The notes under the pieces are model-generated. The model searched no databases, was not told the DNA's origin, and saw only the letters and a list, made by a program, of their open reading frames with translations. Both the position numbers and the translations under genes were made by a program. A stretch of 61,557 bases of DNA, taken from positions 1-61,557 of the forward strand of contig JBFLWJ010000019.1 in NCBI GenBank assembly GCA_040757835.1. Direction: 5' to 3'. Origin of the DNA: Actinomycetota bacterium (GTDB lineage: Bacteria > Actinomycetota > Geothermincolia > Geothermincolales > RBG-13-55-18). Positions within the stretch are counted from its first letter, which is position 1. Each line of letters begins with the position of its first letter. Shown here piece after piece: positions 26,045 to 34,348 of this stretch.

Positions 26045-26342
26045 TTCGGTCTCCTATCCCTTAGAACGCCCTCCGGCCTGCATTCTTACATCGTCGGCCC
26101 TACTGCCGTGTAGCCGTCCGGAGCACAGCAGCGCCTCTGTCGAGAGCGGCTGGTTGCGGGCGGCTATACTGGTCTATTCGGTCATGCGGGGCGGTGCCTT
26201 GACGGGCATGGGCCAGGGGAGGCCGCGGGCATTCCTTCGATCATCGTCATCGCGGGCGGAGTCCGCGCCTTCCCATGCTGTTTATGGCGTGGGCCGGGGT
26301 TGGCCTTGAGTGTGGTGAAATGTGCCCGGGTGCGCCGCTGGT
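26045..26342. other. Intergenic region between sigma factor and acyl-CoA synthetase
   Basis: Nothing I can support as a gene. Open frames here lack ribosome sites. Confidence 0.4.
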
Positions 26343-27914
26343 TCAGCTCTCCTGCGACATCTCCTCGTAGAGGGCGAACTTGTGCACCTTCCCCAGGGGG
26401 GTGAGGGGCAGCATGTCCCTGAAGACCACCTGGTCTGGCACCTTGTACTTGGCGAGGTGCTCGCGGCAGTGTGCCTTGATCTCATCCTCCGTGACCTCGG
26501 CCCCAGGCTGCGGGACGATGTACGCCCTCCCTTTCTCGCCCATGACCGGGTCCGGGTAGCCGAGCACGGCGGCGAAGAGCACCTTGGGGTGCTGCATGAG
26601 CACTTCCTCGACCTCGGGGGGATAGACGTTCTCCCCGCCCCTTATGTACATCTCCTTCTTGCGACCCAGGATGTGCACGAACCCGTCCTCGTCGATGAAG
26701 CCCATATCACCGGTGTAGAAAAAACCGTCGGCATCGAAGGCCTCGGCGTTGGCGTCGGGCCGCTTGTAGTAGCCCTTCATGACCGCTCCGCCGCGTACGG
26801 TGATCTCACCGGCCTCCCCCCGGGGCACTTCCTCGCGCTCGGGGCTCATGATACGCACCTCTATGCCCTCGTTGGGGACGCCGATGGTGCCGGTGATCTT
26901 CTCCTTCGGGTGCTCCTGGCGGGTGAAGGTGATGGCGCCGCTGGTCTCGGTGAGGCCATAACCTACGAAGGGGACGATGCCCATCTTCTCCTCGATCTGG
27001 AGGACCAGTTCGGGGGGTACCGGGGCGCCGGAGGTCACGGCGAACTTCACGCTGGAGAGGTCATAGCTGTCGAAGTCCGGCTGCATGAAGAGCAGGATGT
27101 ACTGGGCGGGTACCTGGCCCATGACCGAGATGCGCTCGTCCTGTACCGTCTGCAGCACCTGTTGGGGGATGAAGGTGTCCAGCATCACCAGGGTGTTACC
27201 GCTGTAGAGCACGCTGAAGATGGCCATCACCGCGCCGCCCACGTGGTTGTTGGGGATGTCCATGAGCAGCCGCTCGTCGTCGCCGATTCCCGAGGACTCT
27301 ATCTGCCCCGCGACGTACGACACCAGGTTGCGGTGGGTGAGCATGGGCGCCTTCGGCAGCCCGGTGGTCCCCGAGGTGAAGAGCATGAGGACCATGTCCT
27401 CCTCGTCCACCTCCCCCTTGCGCGCCTCCAGCTCCTGGTCCAGCGCGGGGTCGTCGGAGAGGAAGTCGCCCATGGAGATAGCCCCGGGCACCCTGGCCAC
27501 TTCCTCGGGCGACCCGATGACCACGATGTCCCGCAGCTCCGGCAGCTCGTCGCGCACGGCGTTTATCTTCTCTATGAAGTCGGAGTCCATGAACGCGGTC
27601 TCCATGATCACCACCGAGGAGTCGGAGTGGCCCAGGATGTACTTGACCTCGGACGCCGCGAAGCGCCAGGTGACGGGGACCACGGCGGCGCCCAGCTTGG
27701 CGCAGGCGAGATAGCCGAAGACGAACTCCGGGTGGTTGGGGATGTAGAGACCTACCTTGTCGCCACGCCGCACGCCGAGCTTGAGCAGCCCCCGCGCCAC
27801 CCGGTTCACCTCGCGGTCGTAATCCGCATAGGTGATGCGGCGGTCACCGTAGACTATGGCCTCCCGTTCGGGGCGCTCCCTCGCCCATTTCTCCAGATAC
27901 TCGAAGACAAGCAC
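26343..27914 (-). CDS. AMP-forming acyl-CoA synthetase / ligase
   Basis: A 523-residue ANL-superfamily enzyme that adenylates a carboxylic acid and transfers it to CoA. The P-loop-like A3 motif is LFTSGTTGLPKAPMLTHRN, A5 is GYGLTETSGAI, A7 is YTGDMG, A8 is GRKKEMYIRGGENVYPPEVE, and the catalytic Lys is in LTPLGKVHKFAL. Full length for the family. Chain-length preference cannot be read from sequence; similarity in style is to long-chain or aromatic acid ligases. GTG at 27914 follows AAGGAGG. It is monocistronic, between two non-coding stretches. Confidence 0.93.
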   Translation of the reverse strand: MLVFEYLEKWARERPEREAIVYGDRRITYADYDREVNRVARGLLKLGVRRGDKVGLYIPNHPEFVFGYLACAKLGAAVVPVTWRFAASEVKYILGHSDSSVVIMETAFMDSDFIEKINAVRDELPELRDIVVIGSPEEVARVPGAISMGDFLSDDPALDQELEARKGEVDEEDMVLMLFTSGTTGLPKAPMLTHRNLVSYVAGQIESSGIGDDERLLMDIPNNHVGGAVMAIFSVLYSGNTLVMLDTFIPQQVLQTVQDERISVMGQVPAQYILLFMQPDFDSYDLSSVKFAVTSGAPVPPELVLQIEEKMGIVPFVGYGLTETSGAITFTRQEHPKEKITGTIGVPNEGIEVRIMSPEREEVPRGEAGEITVRGGAVMKGYYKRPDANAEAFDADGFFYTGDMGFIDEDGFVHILGRKKEMYIRGGENVYPPEVEEVLMQHPKVLFAAVLGYPDPVMGEKGRAYIVPQPGAEVTEDEIKAHCREHLAKYKVPDQVVFRDMLPLTPLGKVHKFALYEEMSQES

Positions 27915-28817
27915 CTCGCACCTCCTTGCTCTCTGACAGCCTCCCCCCTATCCGCGCCGGCCGCACAGGATCGCCCCCAGCGCCGCCGGCCAGTGGAAGC
28001 TGGCGGGTGCGAACGATGAGAGAATGAACCGGCACTTGATGATAACAAATATCTCCGGCCCCTGTCAGGAGGAACCGTAACACCTTCCCGAGGAACGGCA
28101 AGCAAACGTCTTGCGCCTGACCGTTTTCCACCGCGACTATATGCATAACCCGATGATATATGCGTTCTCATCCGCGATGGCCTGGAGAAAACGGTAAGCG
28201 GAACGCGATTCGGAAACCGTATCGTCCCCCTCGGGCGGTACGGAAGAAACCACTGGGCGCCGGCTCGTCCAGGGATATTAGTTTCTTTCTGCAACCTTTG
28301 TTTATGACCAATTTTGATAGCCGCATGAACACGAACAAAGCCACCGGAATATGTTTGACTAAGTGGTTACTAAATGGTAGCATTGAGTTTACTTAAGGAT
28401 AGCTCGAGCCGAGCAAGGGACGTACGAAGGAACGGATGCGGGGACCGGCAAGGGGACATAAAGATGACGGCGAAGATGACGGTCCACAGTGGAGAGAAAA
28501 AAGCGGGGACGGACCCGGTCGCCCAGGGTGGCCGGGTTTTCATATAGGGCAGACAACAGGCAAAGAAGGGAGACCAAACCGGGCGCGAGAGGGACAGGGC
28601 TGCGAGGGGAGCAAGGGGTCCCGAACGAAGTGGGCATCTAAGGCTGGGACTCAAGCGGCGTAGATATTTCAGCCTCCTTTTATCTAGATATTCTCACGAC
28701 GCCACCCTCAACCGTTGTACCCGGCGACAAGTGCGGTCACCCGTAAGGGGACCAGGGGAAGCGGACCATAAGGCGCTTCCGCGGACCGAAGGACAAGGAG
28801 ATGAGGAGGTAGATGTG
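27915..28817 (+). ncRNA. 900-base non-coding stretch; possible structured leader RNA
   Basis: No coding frame here has a ribosome site or a convincing protein. From about 28300 the base composition changes to A/T-rich, with a candidate promoter (TTGACT at 28355-28360, 17 bases, TAGCAT at 28378-28383). The following 150 bases are purine-rich with repeated GGGGAC motifs and end in a terminator-like hairpin at 28513-28540. Further on, 28731-28783 holds two clean hairpins (GGT/ACC plus CCC/GGG with loop GTAA; GGAAGCG/CGCTTCC) just before the ribosome site of the next gene. I could not match it to a known riboswitch or RNA family. Confidence 0.4.
28513..28540 (+). terminator. Hairpin with T-tract inside the leader
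   Basis: ACCCGG pairs with CCGGGT around an internal CGCC/GGTGG-type stem, followed directly by TTTT. It is either the end of a small RNA starting near 28390 or an attenuator for the secreted protein gene. Confidence 0.5.
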
Positions 28818-29813
28818 ATGAAGAGGGCTACAAAATGGCTGGCTTTCACGGTGATCATGGCCATGTTGGCCGCGGCCCTGCTAGCCTTGCCGGCAGGCGC
28901 CCTGGCGCAGGAGACCAGCGGGGACACAACGGCGGCACCCGCCACCACCGGCCGTATCGAGATGGTGGTCTGGAGCGATCTCAACGGCAACAGCGAGTTC
29001 GACATCCCGCAGGACATGTTCGGCGAGGAGGAAGACGAGGGGATCGATGGCATCGAGGTAGTGCTTTCGAGAGAGGTGTGGGATGCCGAGGCCGGCGTCT
29101 ATAAGTATGAATTCGTGGACAAGAAGAAGACGGGCCCTGGCAGTCTCCTCAACAACCCCGCCGTCGATTACAAGCATGGCTGCGTGGTCTGGGAGGACCT
29201 TCCCCTCAACCCGCCCGGCATGTTAGGGTCGCTGACGAACTACAAGCTGGACCTGGTCATCAACGGCACCTTCGTGGCTCTGAACGGGGGAACGAGGATC
29301 GCTACCCTTACCCCCTGGAGCAACTACATGCAGTATTTCCTGCCTCTGGCATGGCATTTCGACCCTTGGGACTCCCCCCAGATCAACGAGACCACCGCGA
29401 CCATCTCCGGTTACGTATGGGCCGACGCCAACGCCAACCAGATCATAGAGTGGTCCGAGTTCTCGTACTTCCCGCAGCAGGGGTGGACGGTCATGCTCAC
29501 CAACAAGTACGGCTCCAAGATCGCCACCACCACGACGGACGTCAACGGCTACTACTACTTCCGTGGGCTCAAACCGGGCACCTACAAGGTCTGGGTGCTG
29601 GACAAGCGCTATTTCAACCAGACGGCGCCGTACTACAAATTCTGCACCTGGCCCCCGTGGGGCTACAACAAGGGCCACTACACCATCAACGTGGTTGGTG
29701 CAAACCGCTACCGTCTGAACAACTTCGGCATGCTCGATATGAGGGATTCCGTTTGGGCACCGCTCTACTACGCTCTCTGGTATATAGGGCTGCTGCAGTA
29801 TCAATTCAAGTAG
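28818..29813 (+). CDS. Secreted SdrD-B/SpaA-like surface protein
   Basis: A 331-residue exported protein. A signal peptide (MKRATKWLAFTVIMAMLAAA, cleavage probably after LPAGALAQ) is followed by a first domain with an Asp-rich calcium-like loop (WSDLNGNSEFD) and a second with WADANANQIIEWSEFS, then TDVNGYYYFRGLKPGTYKV, the hallmark of SdrD-B/prealbumin-like Cna-B domains. The C-terminus is rich in Tyr and Trp and has no LPXTG or membrane anchor. ATG 28818 follows AGGAGG; two or three in-frame alternatives lie just upstream. Ends before a strong terminator. Probably a structural or adhesive cell-surface protein. Confidence 0.75.
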   Translation: MKRATKWLAFTVIMAMLAAALLALPAGALAQETSGDTTAAPATTGRIEMVVWSDLNGNSEFDIPQDMFGEEEDEGIDGIEVVLSREVWDAEAGVYKYEFVDKKKTGPGSLLNNPAVDYKHGCVVWEDLPLNPPGMLGSLTNYKLDLVINGTFVALNGGTRIATLTPWSNYMQYFLPLAWHFDPWDSPQINETTATISGYVWADANANQIIEWSEFSYFPQQGWTVMLTNKYGSKIATTTTDVNGYYYFRGLKPGTYKVWVLDKRYFNQTAPYYKFCTWPPWGYNKGHYTINVVGANRYRLNNFGMLDMRDSVWAPLYYALWYIGLLQYQFK

Positions 29814-29846
29814 GAACAAACACGCAGCGTACTCGGGGGTGAGTGA

Positions 29847-29874
29847 AAGGGCCCCGGACAACCGGGGCCCTTTC
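29847..29874 (+). terminator. Rho-independent terminator of the SdrD-B gene
   Basis: A perfect 12-pair stem AAAGGGCCCCGG/CCGGGGCCCTTT with an ACAA loop, followed by a T-rich tail (CCTTTG). The A/T ends allow it to work for the convergent DUF3160 gene as well. Confidence 0.8.
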
Positions 29875-29891
29875 CTTTGCGAAAATATCCT

Positions 29892-32057
29892 CTACTGCAG
29901 GAACGAGGCCGACCACGCCGGCCTCTCCGGCAGCTGTCCCGCCTCCACCGCGGCCCGCCAGGCCTCGTCCGAGAGGGTGCCGTCCGCCGGTTTCACGAAT
30001 TCGTAGTAGGAGTACCCGGCGCCCACGGTAAGGGTCGGGACGCCCCCCACGGGAGCCACGACGTAATAGGCCACCGGCCCCGCCACCGCCACCTGAAGCG
30101 CCTCGCCGTAGTTCGCGTCCACGTGCACCGTCTCCACCTGCGGCAGCGAGGCGGCCGTCCCGGAAGCAGCCTCCCCTTCCCCGCCACCCGGCATCGTGGC
30201 CAGGTAGCGCAGGGTAGCGCCGATGCCCGCGATGACCGCGTTCTCCCCGGCGCTGAGGGCCTCGGCGCGCAGCTCCTTTTCGGCCATGGTCTTGAGGCCC
30301 GTAGCCAGCCCGTACATGGCGTCCAGGCGCTCCCGCAGCGGCGCCGTAGAGAGCCCGCGCTCCTGCAGCCCTCGACGGAGCATGTCCACCCCGGCGGCAA
30401 GGCTCGCGAAGGCCTCCGGGCATGGCTCTACGTAGCCGGCTTCCTCCGTGGCCTGAGGCTGCGGCTGGCCCGTATCCACCGGCGCGGGAACGGCAGGCGC
30501 CTCGTGGCGCGCATCGGTCCACGCGCCGAGGAACGAGTAGAGCCCGCGGTCCTGCCAGGCGGGCATGCGCATGAAGGTCGGGTATCCTTCGCCGTAGGAC
30601 ACCAGCTGCCGGCCGAGGACGTCCAGGCGGATCCAGTAGAGGTCGGAGTGTTTCTGGGTGGGGTCCACGCTCTTGAACAGCTTGCGCAGCCCGTCCATGC
30701 TCTCCGCGTACCCCTCGAAGCTTTTCTCCCCGTAGAACTGGTCCAGGATCTCGAGCCCGCGGTACGAGCCCATGGCCGTGGGCACGTCGAGCCCCCGCGG
30801 CATGTACCTGTCCTCCACCTCGGGCGCCAGCGTCCGCTCGAAGATGACGTCCTCGGGATAATGCGGCAGGCCGAAGAGGCGGAAGGCGGCCTGTGACGCC
30901 GCCACCTCCACCTCGTCACCGGAAAGCGACGATATGCGTGGGGACCGCTCCTCCAGGGCACGCGCTATGAACGCGTCGATGAGGGCGTCGTCCGCGAGGC
31001 GGCTGAGGGGGAAGCTCTCCCCATAAAGCTCGCGCGCCAGGGAGGAATAGGTGTAGGCGTCCAGCTCCGCGGCGCGGGCATCCAGGAAAGAGGTGGACTG
31101 GAAGATGCGGTCCCATGCCGTGAGCGCTGTTTCCCCGCCTGCCTCGGCCATGTGGAGGGCTCCCACCAGCAGCAGGGCCTGGCGGGTCATGTCGCGCCCG
31201 GCCGTGATGCCCCCGGGGGACGAGCTCGGGCTGGGATAGAAACCCATGCCGCTCAGCCAGGTCATGGCCTGGTAATATTCCTCCAGGCCACTGTCCGTCC
31301 GGTAGTGTCCCCGCGGGGTGTGGCGGCTATAGTCATGCGCGTACCCGAATATGGGGGATGGGGACGGCCCGGCCCGGCCCGCGATGAGGGCGAGCTCCTC
31401 ACCGACCATACCCTCGGCCTCCGGCGGCACGTCGACCTCCAGCCCCATGAGCCTCGCCGCCACGCCAAGGTAGGCGAGGTCGGCGAGGGAGGCCTGCCTG
31501 ACCGTACCCTCGCTCCCCTCGTACATTCCATGCACGGTGGCATAGAGCGCGAGGACAAGCTCCTCCAGGTCCCCGGCCAGGTATGCGTTCTCGATGGTGG
31601 CGAGAGCGTTCGTGCACAGCCCGTCGAAGGCGCTCATCACCGCGTCGATGGTTACGAACTTCGGCCACTGCGCGCTTTCGTAGATGTCGTAGATGTTGCC
31701 GCCACCGCCGGCGATGGCGACGAACCCCTGTGTCCCCAGCGCGCGCACCGCCCCGGGGGGCAGCGCGGCCGCGCTCGCCCCGCCCACGCCCGAGAGGGTC
31801 AGGCTGACGGTATAGGCGGGTACGCGCGGAGTGGTTGACGATGCCGCCGGAAAATAGAGGGCGAAGGAGTCCTGCATGGCCATGCCGCGCAGCTCTATCT
31901 CCGTGATCTTCTCCCCTCCGCCTCCGCATCCCGTCGCCAGGACCAGCAGTGAAACCAAGACCGCGCATACGGTGGCAGCGACAGGCCGGGGGGTCAGGCC
32001 CGGCTTTCGGCCCGAGCCGAATGGTCCGCAACTACGCACCGGCTTCGTGACGATCAT
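29892..32057 (-). CDS. DUF3160 lipoprotein with an element-derived N-terminus
   Basis: A 721-residue exported lipoprotein of the DUF3160 family. The signal peptide runs MIVTKPVRSCGPF to a hydrophobic core and a lipobox LATGC at about residues 42-46. The body is largely alpha-helical, with the family's conserved blocks KFVTIDAVMSAFDG and ARELYGESF. The last 150 residues contain a beta-rich segment ending in GYSYYEF. No catalytic residues are known to me. The first 24 codons, the ATG at 32057 and the ribosome site lie inside inverted-repeat element D. The leader is longer than usual before its hydrophobic core, as expected if the original start was displaced. Confidence 0.8.
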   Translation of the reverse strand: MIVTKPVRSCGPFGSGRKPGLTPRPVAATVCAVLVSLLVLATGCGGGGEKITEIELRGMAMQDSFALYFPAASSTTPRVPAYTVSLTLSGVGGASAAALPPGAVRALGTQGFVAIAGGGGNIYDIYESAQWPKFVTIDAVMSAFDGLCTNALATIENAYLAGDLEELVLALYATVHGMYEGSEGTVRQASLADLAYLGVAARLMGLEVDVPPEAEGMVGEELALIAGRAGPSPSPIFGYAHDYSRHTPRGHYRTDSGLEEYYQAMTWLSGMGFYPSPSSSPGGITAGRDMTRQALLLVGALHMAEAGGETALTAWDRIFQSTSFLDARAAELDAYTYSSLARELYGESFPLSRLADDALIDAFIARALEERSPRISSLSGDEVEVAASQAAFRLFGLPHYPEDVIFERTLAPEVEDRYMPRGLDVPTAMGSYRGLEILDQFYGEKSFEGYAESMDGLRKLFKSVDPTQKHSDLYWIRLDVLGRQLVSYGEGYPTFMRMPAWQDRGLYSFLGAWTDARHEAPAVPAPVDTGQPQPQATEEAGYVEPCPEAFASLAAGVDMLRRGLQERGLSTAPLRERLDAMYGLATGLKTMAEKELRAEALSAGENAVIAGIGATLRYLATMPGGGEGEAASGTAASLPQVETVHVDANYGEALQVAVAGPVAYYVVAPVGGVPTLTVGAGYSYYEFVKPADGTLSDEAWRAAVEAGQLPERPAWSASFLQ

Positions 32058-32121
32058 CGTATTCCCCTGTCCGTCTTACTTCATCGCTTTCTCGGGCCTA
32101 AAGCCGGGCCTGACCCCCCGG
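31986..32121. repeat. Inverted-repeat element D at the DUF3160 start
   Basis: A 136-base element with 31-base arms, 31986-32016 and 32091-32121, 30 of 31 complementary. Each begins CCGGGGGGTCAGGCCCGGCT. It shares the GGGGTCAGG tip with elements B and C but is much more G/C-rich. Confidence 0.85.
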
Positions 32122-32245
32122 CCGGTTATTATGATTTACGCCGCATGGCCGCGGTTCCCTTCCTGCGCATAAACCCCTTTACTCGGTTATCATAACGGCA
32201 GCACTATTAGGATAGCAGGCACGGCGGCGGGAAGGGGTGCAGCCG

Positions 32246-32806
32246 ATGCGGTACGGCAAGGGGCCGGTGTCCGGGATCGCCCTGAGAGCAGCGCTCATCG
32301 CGGCCGTCCTCACGGGGACGGCTTTCGCGGGCTGTGGCGAGCAGGACCTGCCACCCTCCTCCGGCTTGGAGGGGGAAGAGGCGGTCGAGCTGATCGAGGG
32401 GCTCTCCGCCGACCAGAGCCGCATGGTGGGCGACCTGGGTTATCCCGATCACTTCTTCATATCCATTGACCCGGACGGCACCGACCGAGTTGAGAGGTGG
32501 ACCTATTTCTCACGGGGCAAGGTCGTGGACTTCGACAACGGGCGCTTCTTCGGTGAGGAGGAGTGCGAGGACGAATCGGAGGAATACCCGCCGACACAGC
32601 TGCGCCCCCAGGACTTCGATGCCCTGCTCACACCGGAAGAGGCCTCCCGCATGCTGGGTGAACCCCTGTACATCCAGGAGATCGAGGACAGCCTGATGCC
32701 GGAGAACACCATCATCGTCTACGACCGGGCGATCCTCCTTTACCGCGACGGCAAGCTCATCGGGGTGGACACCAAGGTCAGCCCGCCAGAGCTGAGTGTG
32801 CCCTGA
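32246..32806 (+). CDS. Small lipoprotein, unknown function
   Basis: A 186-residue exported protein. A signal peptide with a lipobox-like TAFAGC (Cys near residue 33) is followed by an acidic domain of about 150 residues. It resembles small substrate-binding or inhibitor-type domains but matches nothing I can name. Motifs visible are LGYPDHFFISIDP and RAILLYRDGKLIGVD, suggesting a beta-rich fold. ATG 32246 has GGAAGGGG eight bases upstream; GTG at 32237 is possible. Confidence 0.65.
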   Translation: MRYGKGPVSGIALRAALIAAVLTGTAFAGCGEQDLPPSSGLEGEEAVELIEGLSADQSRMVGDLGYPDHFFISIDPDGTDRVERWTYFSRGKVVDFDNGRFFGEEECEDESEEYPPTQLRPQDFDALLTPEEASRMLGEPLYIQEIEDSLMPENTIIVYDRAILLYRDGKLIGVDTKVSPPELSVP

Positions 32807-32872
32807 ACCGCCCGAAATCGTCTAATATATGAAAATACGAGGCAGGCAAGAACAGCGGGGAGAGGACAGGCC

Positions 32873-33982
32873 ATGACCATGAAGCGCTGCCGGGAATGCG
32901 GGTTCCCATACTGGCTGAGCAAGCTCATCCACTGGAACGAGAACGGGACCATCACCATGGCGGTAAACCCGGACTACCGCGTCGTGATCATCGAATCGGA
33001 TTTCCTCTCCAACCTCTTCACCCGTATCGAGGAAGGCCTGGGGCTGTCCATCGCCCATCTCGTCTTCGAGGCCCAGCGCAACGCATCCGTACATACCATC
33101 ACCTCGCAACTGGACCGTTTCCCTTATAAGGCGGGCCGCTGGGGCCCTAACCGTCGCGTGGTGGTCAAGCTCTTCTGCAGCCTCTCGGGCTGGCTGGGAC
33201 AGGCATACGTGAGGACGATCAGGTACAGGCCCGGTAAGGACAGGGATGCCGTAGTGCGCAACCCCTATGACCGCGAGCTCATGGCCGCTATTATCCTGGG
33301 GGCCTTCGAGGCCCTGGAGCGGCGGCCGTTCGAGCATTCCTGGAGGAGGGAGGACGGAGAGGACGTGATCTCGGTACGGGCAATGGAGGCGAGACCTGAG
33401 ATATCGGAACGCCTCGAGCTGGCGTATCCGGACCTCAGACCCGGCCACTTCCATATGCCCCGCTGCCGTTCCTGCGGGACCCCGCGCGAACTGGCCTACC
33501 TGCGCTGGAACGAGGGGCAAGGCACCATCGTGGACAACCGCCGTAACGCGCGCCTCGTCTTCCTCGACGGCTACGTCCCCACCATTGTCTTCCGCGAACT
33601 CGCAAGAGAGCTGGGCGATGAGATATATCCCCTCATCATCCAGGCCGAGAAGGACTACACCCGGCGGCGCATGTTCGAACTGGGCATCGCCGGCAGTGGC
33701 AGCGTGGTACTCCCCCGCCGCGAGCGTGAGAGCATCTACGAGAACGCCCTGGCGACCCTGCCGCCGCACGGACAGGGCAACCCCGTGGATTACAACTACG
33801 GCTACGACGGCCTCAGCGTCACCGTCGAGAACCCCTACAACGAACACCTCCTTGCCGGTCAGATGGCGGCCCTCTTCGAGGTAGCCGAGGGCAAGGAGGC
33901 GGAGGTGGAGTGGCACTCACCCGATCCCTCGAGCATCGTCTTCACCGTAAGAGCCTTAGATCAGGGCCAATCGTTGCCGTAG
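32873..33982 (+). CDS. Two-module protein with duplicated CxxC-headed domains
   Basis: A 369-residue soluble protein made of two similar halves. Each begins with a zinc-ribbon-like CxxC (RCRECGFPYWLSK at residue 5; RCRSCGTPRELAY at about 199), continues with a W-N-E segment (IHWNENGTI; LRWNEGQGTI), an LVFLDG/VVIIES strand and a helical part (SNLFTRIEEGLGLSI; TIVFRELARELGDEI), and ends in a beta-rich part with RNPYDRELMAA / ENPYNEHLLAG. The plan recalls V4R/4-vinyl-reductase-type ligand-binding domains, but I cannot confirm it. ATG 32873 lies seven bases after GGAGAGG. The end overlaps the convergent GGCT gene by 22 bases. Confidence 0.7.
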   Translation: MTMKRCRECGFPYWLSKLIHWNENGTITMAVNPDYRVVIIESDFLSNLFTRIEEGLGLSIAHLVFEAQRNASVHTITSQLDRFPYKAGRWGPNRRVVVKLFCSLSGWLGQAYVRTIRYRPGKDRDAVVRNPYDRELMAAIILGAFEALERRPFEHSWRREDGEDVISVRAMEARPEISERLELAYPDLRPGHFHMPRCRSCGTPRELAYLRWNEGQGTIVDNRRNARLVFLDGYVPTIVFRELARELGDEIYPLIIQAEKDYTRRRMFELGIAGSGSVVLPRRERESIYENALATLPPHGQGNPVDYNYGYDGLSVTVENPYNEHLLAGQMAALFEVAEGKEAEVEWHSPDPSSIVFTVRALDQGQSLP

Positions 33983-34338
33983 AAGGGGCGGGCGTAGGGG
34001 GGCGCCTCGCGGTAGAAATAGACGATGGCGGTGAGCTTGCTCCCGCTCTCCAGGGTCACCTCCATCTCGCCCTTCTCGAAACCGGCCTCGCCCTCGATGA
34101 CATCGATGATGCGGATCATCTCCTCGTACTGTTCCTCCAGGGGGATGAGCACCACGCCGTTTATCGCGGAGGCATCTTCGGGGCCGGGCCCCACCAGCAA
34201 CGGGTACCCGAAGGGGGTGTCGTAGAGGGATCCGCTGATGGTGGCGGGCACGGCATCGCGCACGGTGTGGCTGATGTGCCGGAACATCTTCTCGCCCGGC
34301 TTCAAGGTCCCGTATACGAATACAGGTACTGGCTCCAT
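33961..34338 (-). CDS. Gamma-glutamylcyclotransferase-like (AIG2/GGCT) protein
   Basis: A 125-residue protein. The N-terminal VFVYGTLKPGE is the substrate-binding loop of the GGCT fold, and the catalytic Glu is probably in DVIEGEAGF. Typical members cyclise gamma-glutamyl amines to 5-oxoproline; many bacterial members have unknown substrates. Start ATG 34338 has GAGGTG eight bases upstream, after the stop of the preceding membrane-protein gene (34349), so the two are probably co-transcribed. Confidence 0.85.
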   Translation of the reverse strand: MEPVPVFVYGTLKPGEKMFRHISHTVRDAVPATISGSLYDTPFGYPLLVGPGPEDASAINGVVLIPLEEQYEEMIRIIDVIEGEAGFEKGEMEVTLESGSKLTAIVYFYREAPPYARPFYGNDWP

Positions 34339-34348
34339 CCCGGGCACC

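Noticed and set aside
28381..28817. Group II intron, RNase P, tmRNA or c-di-GMP riboswitch
   Set aside because: I compared the sequence with the conserved cores that I remember and found no match. Only a generic structured leader can be supported.
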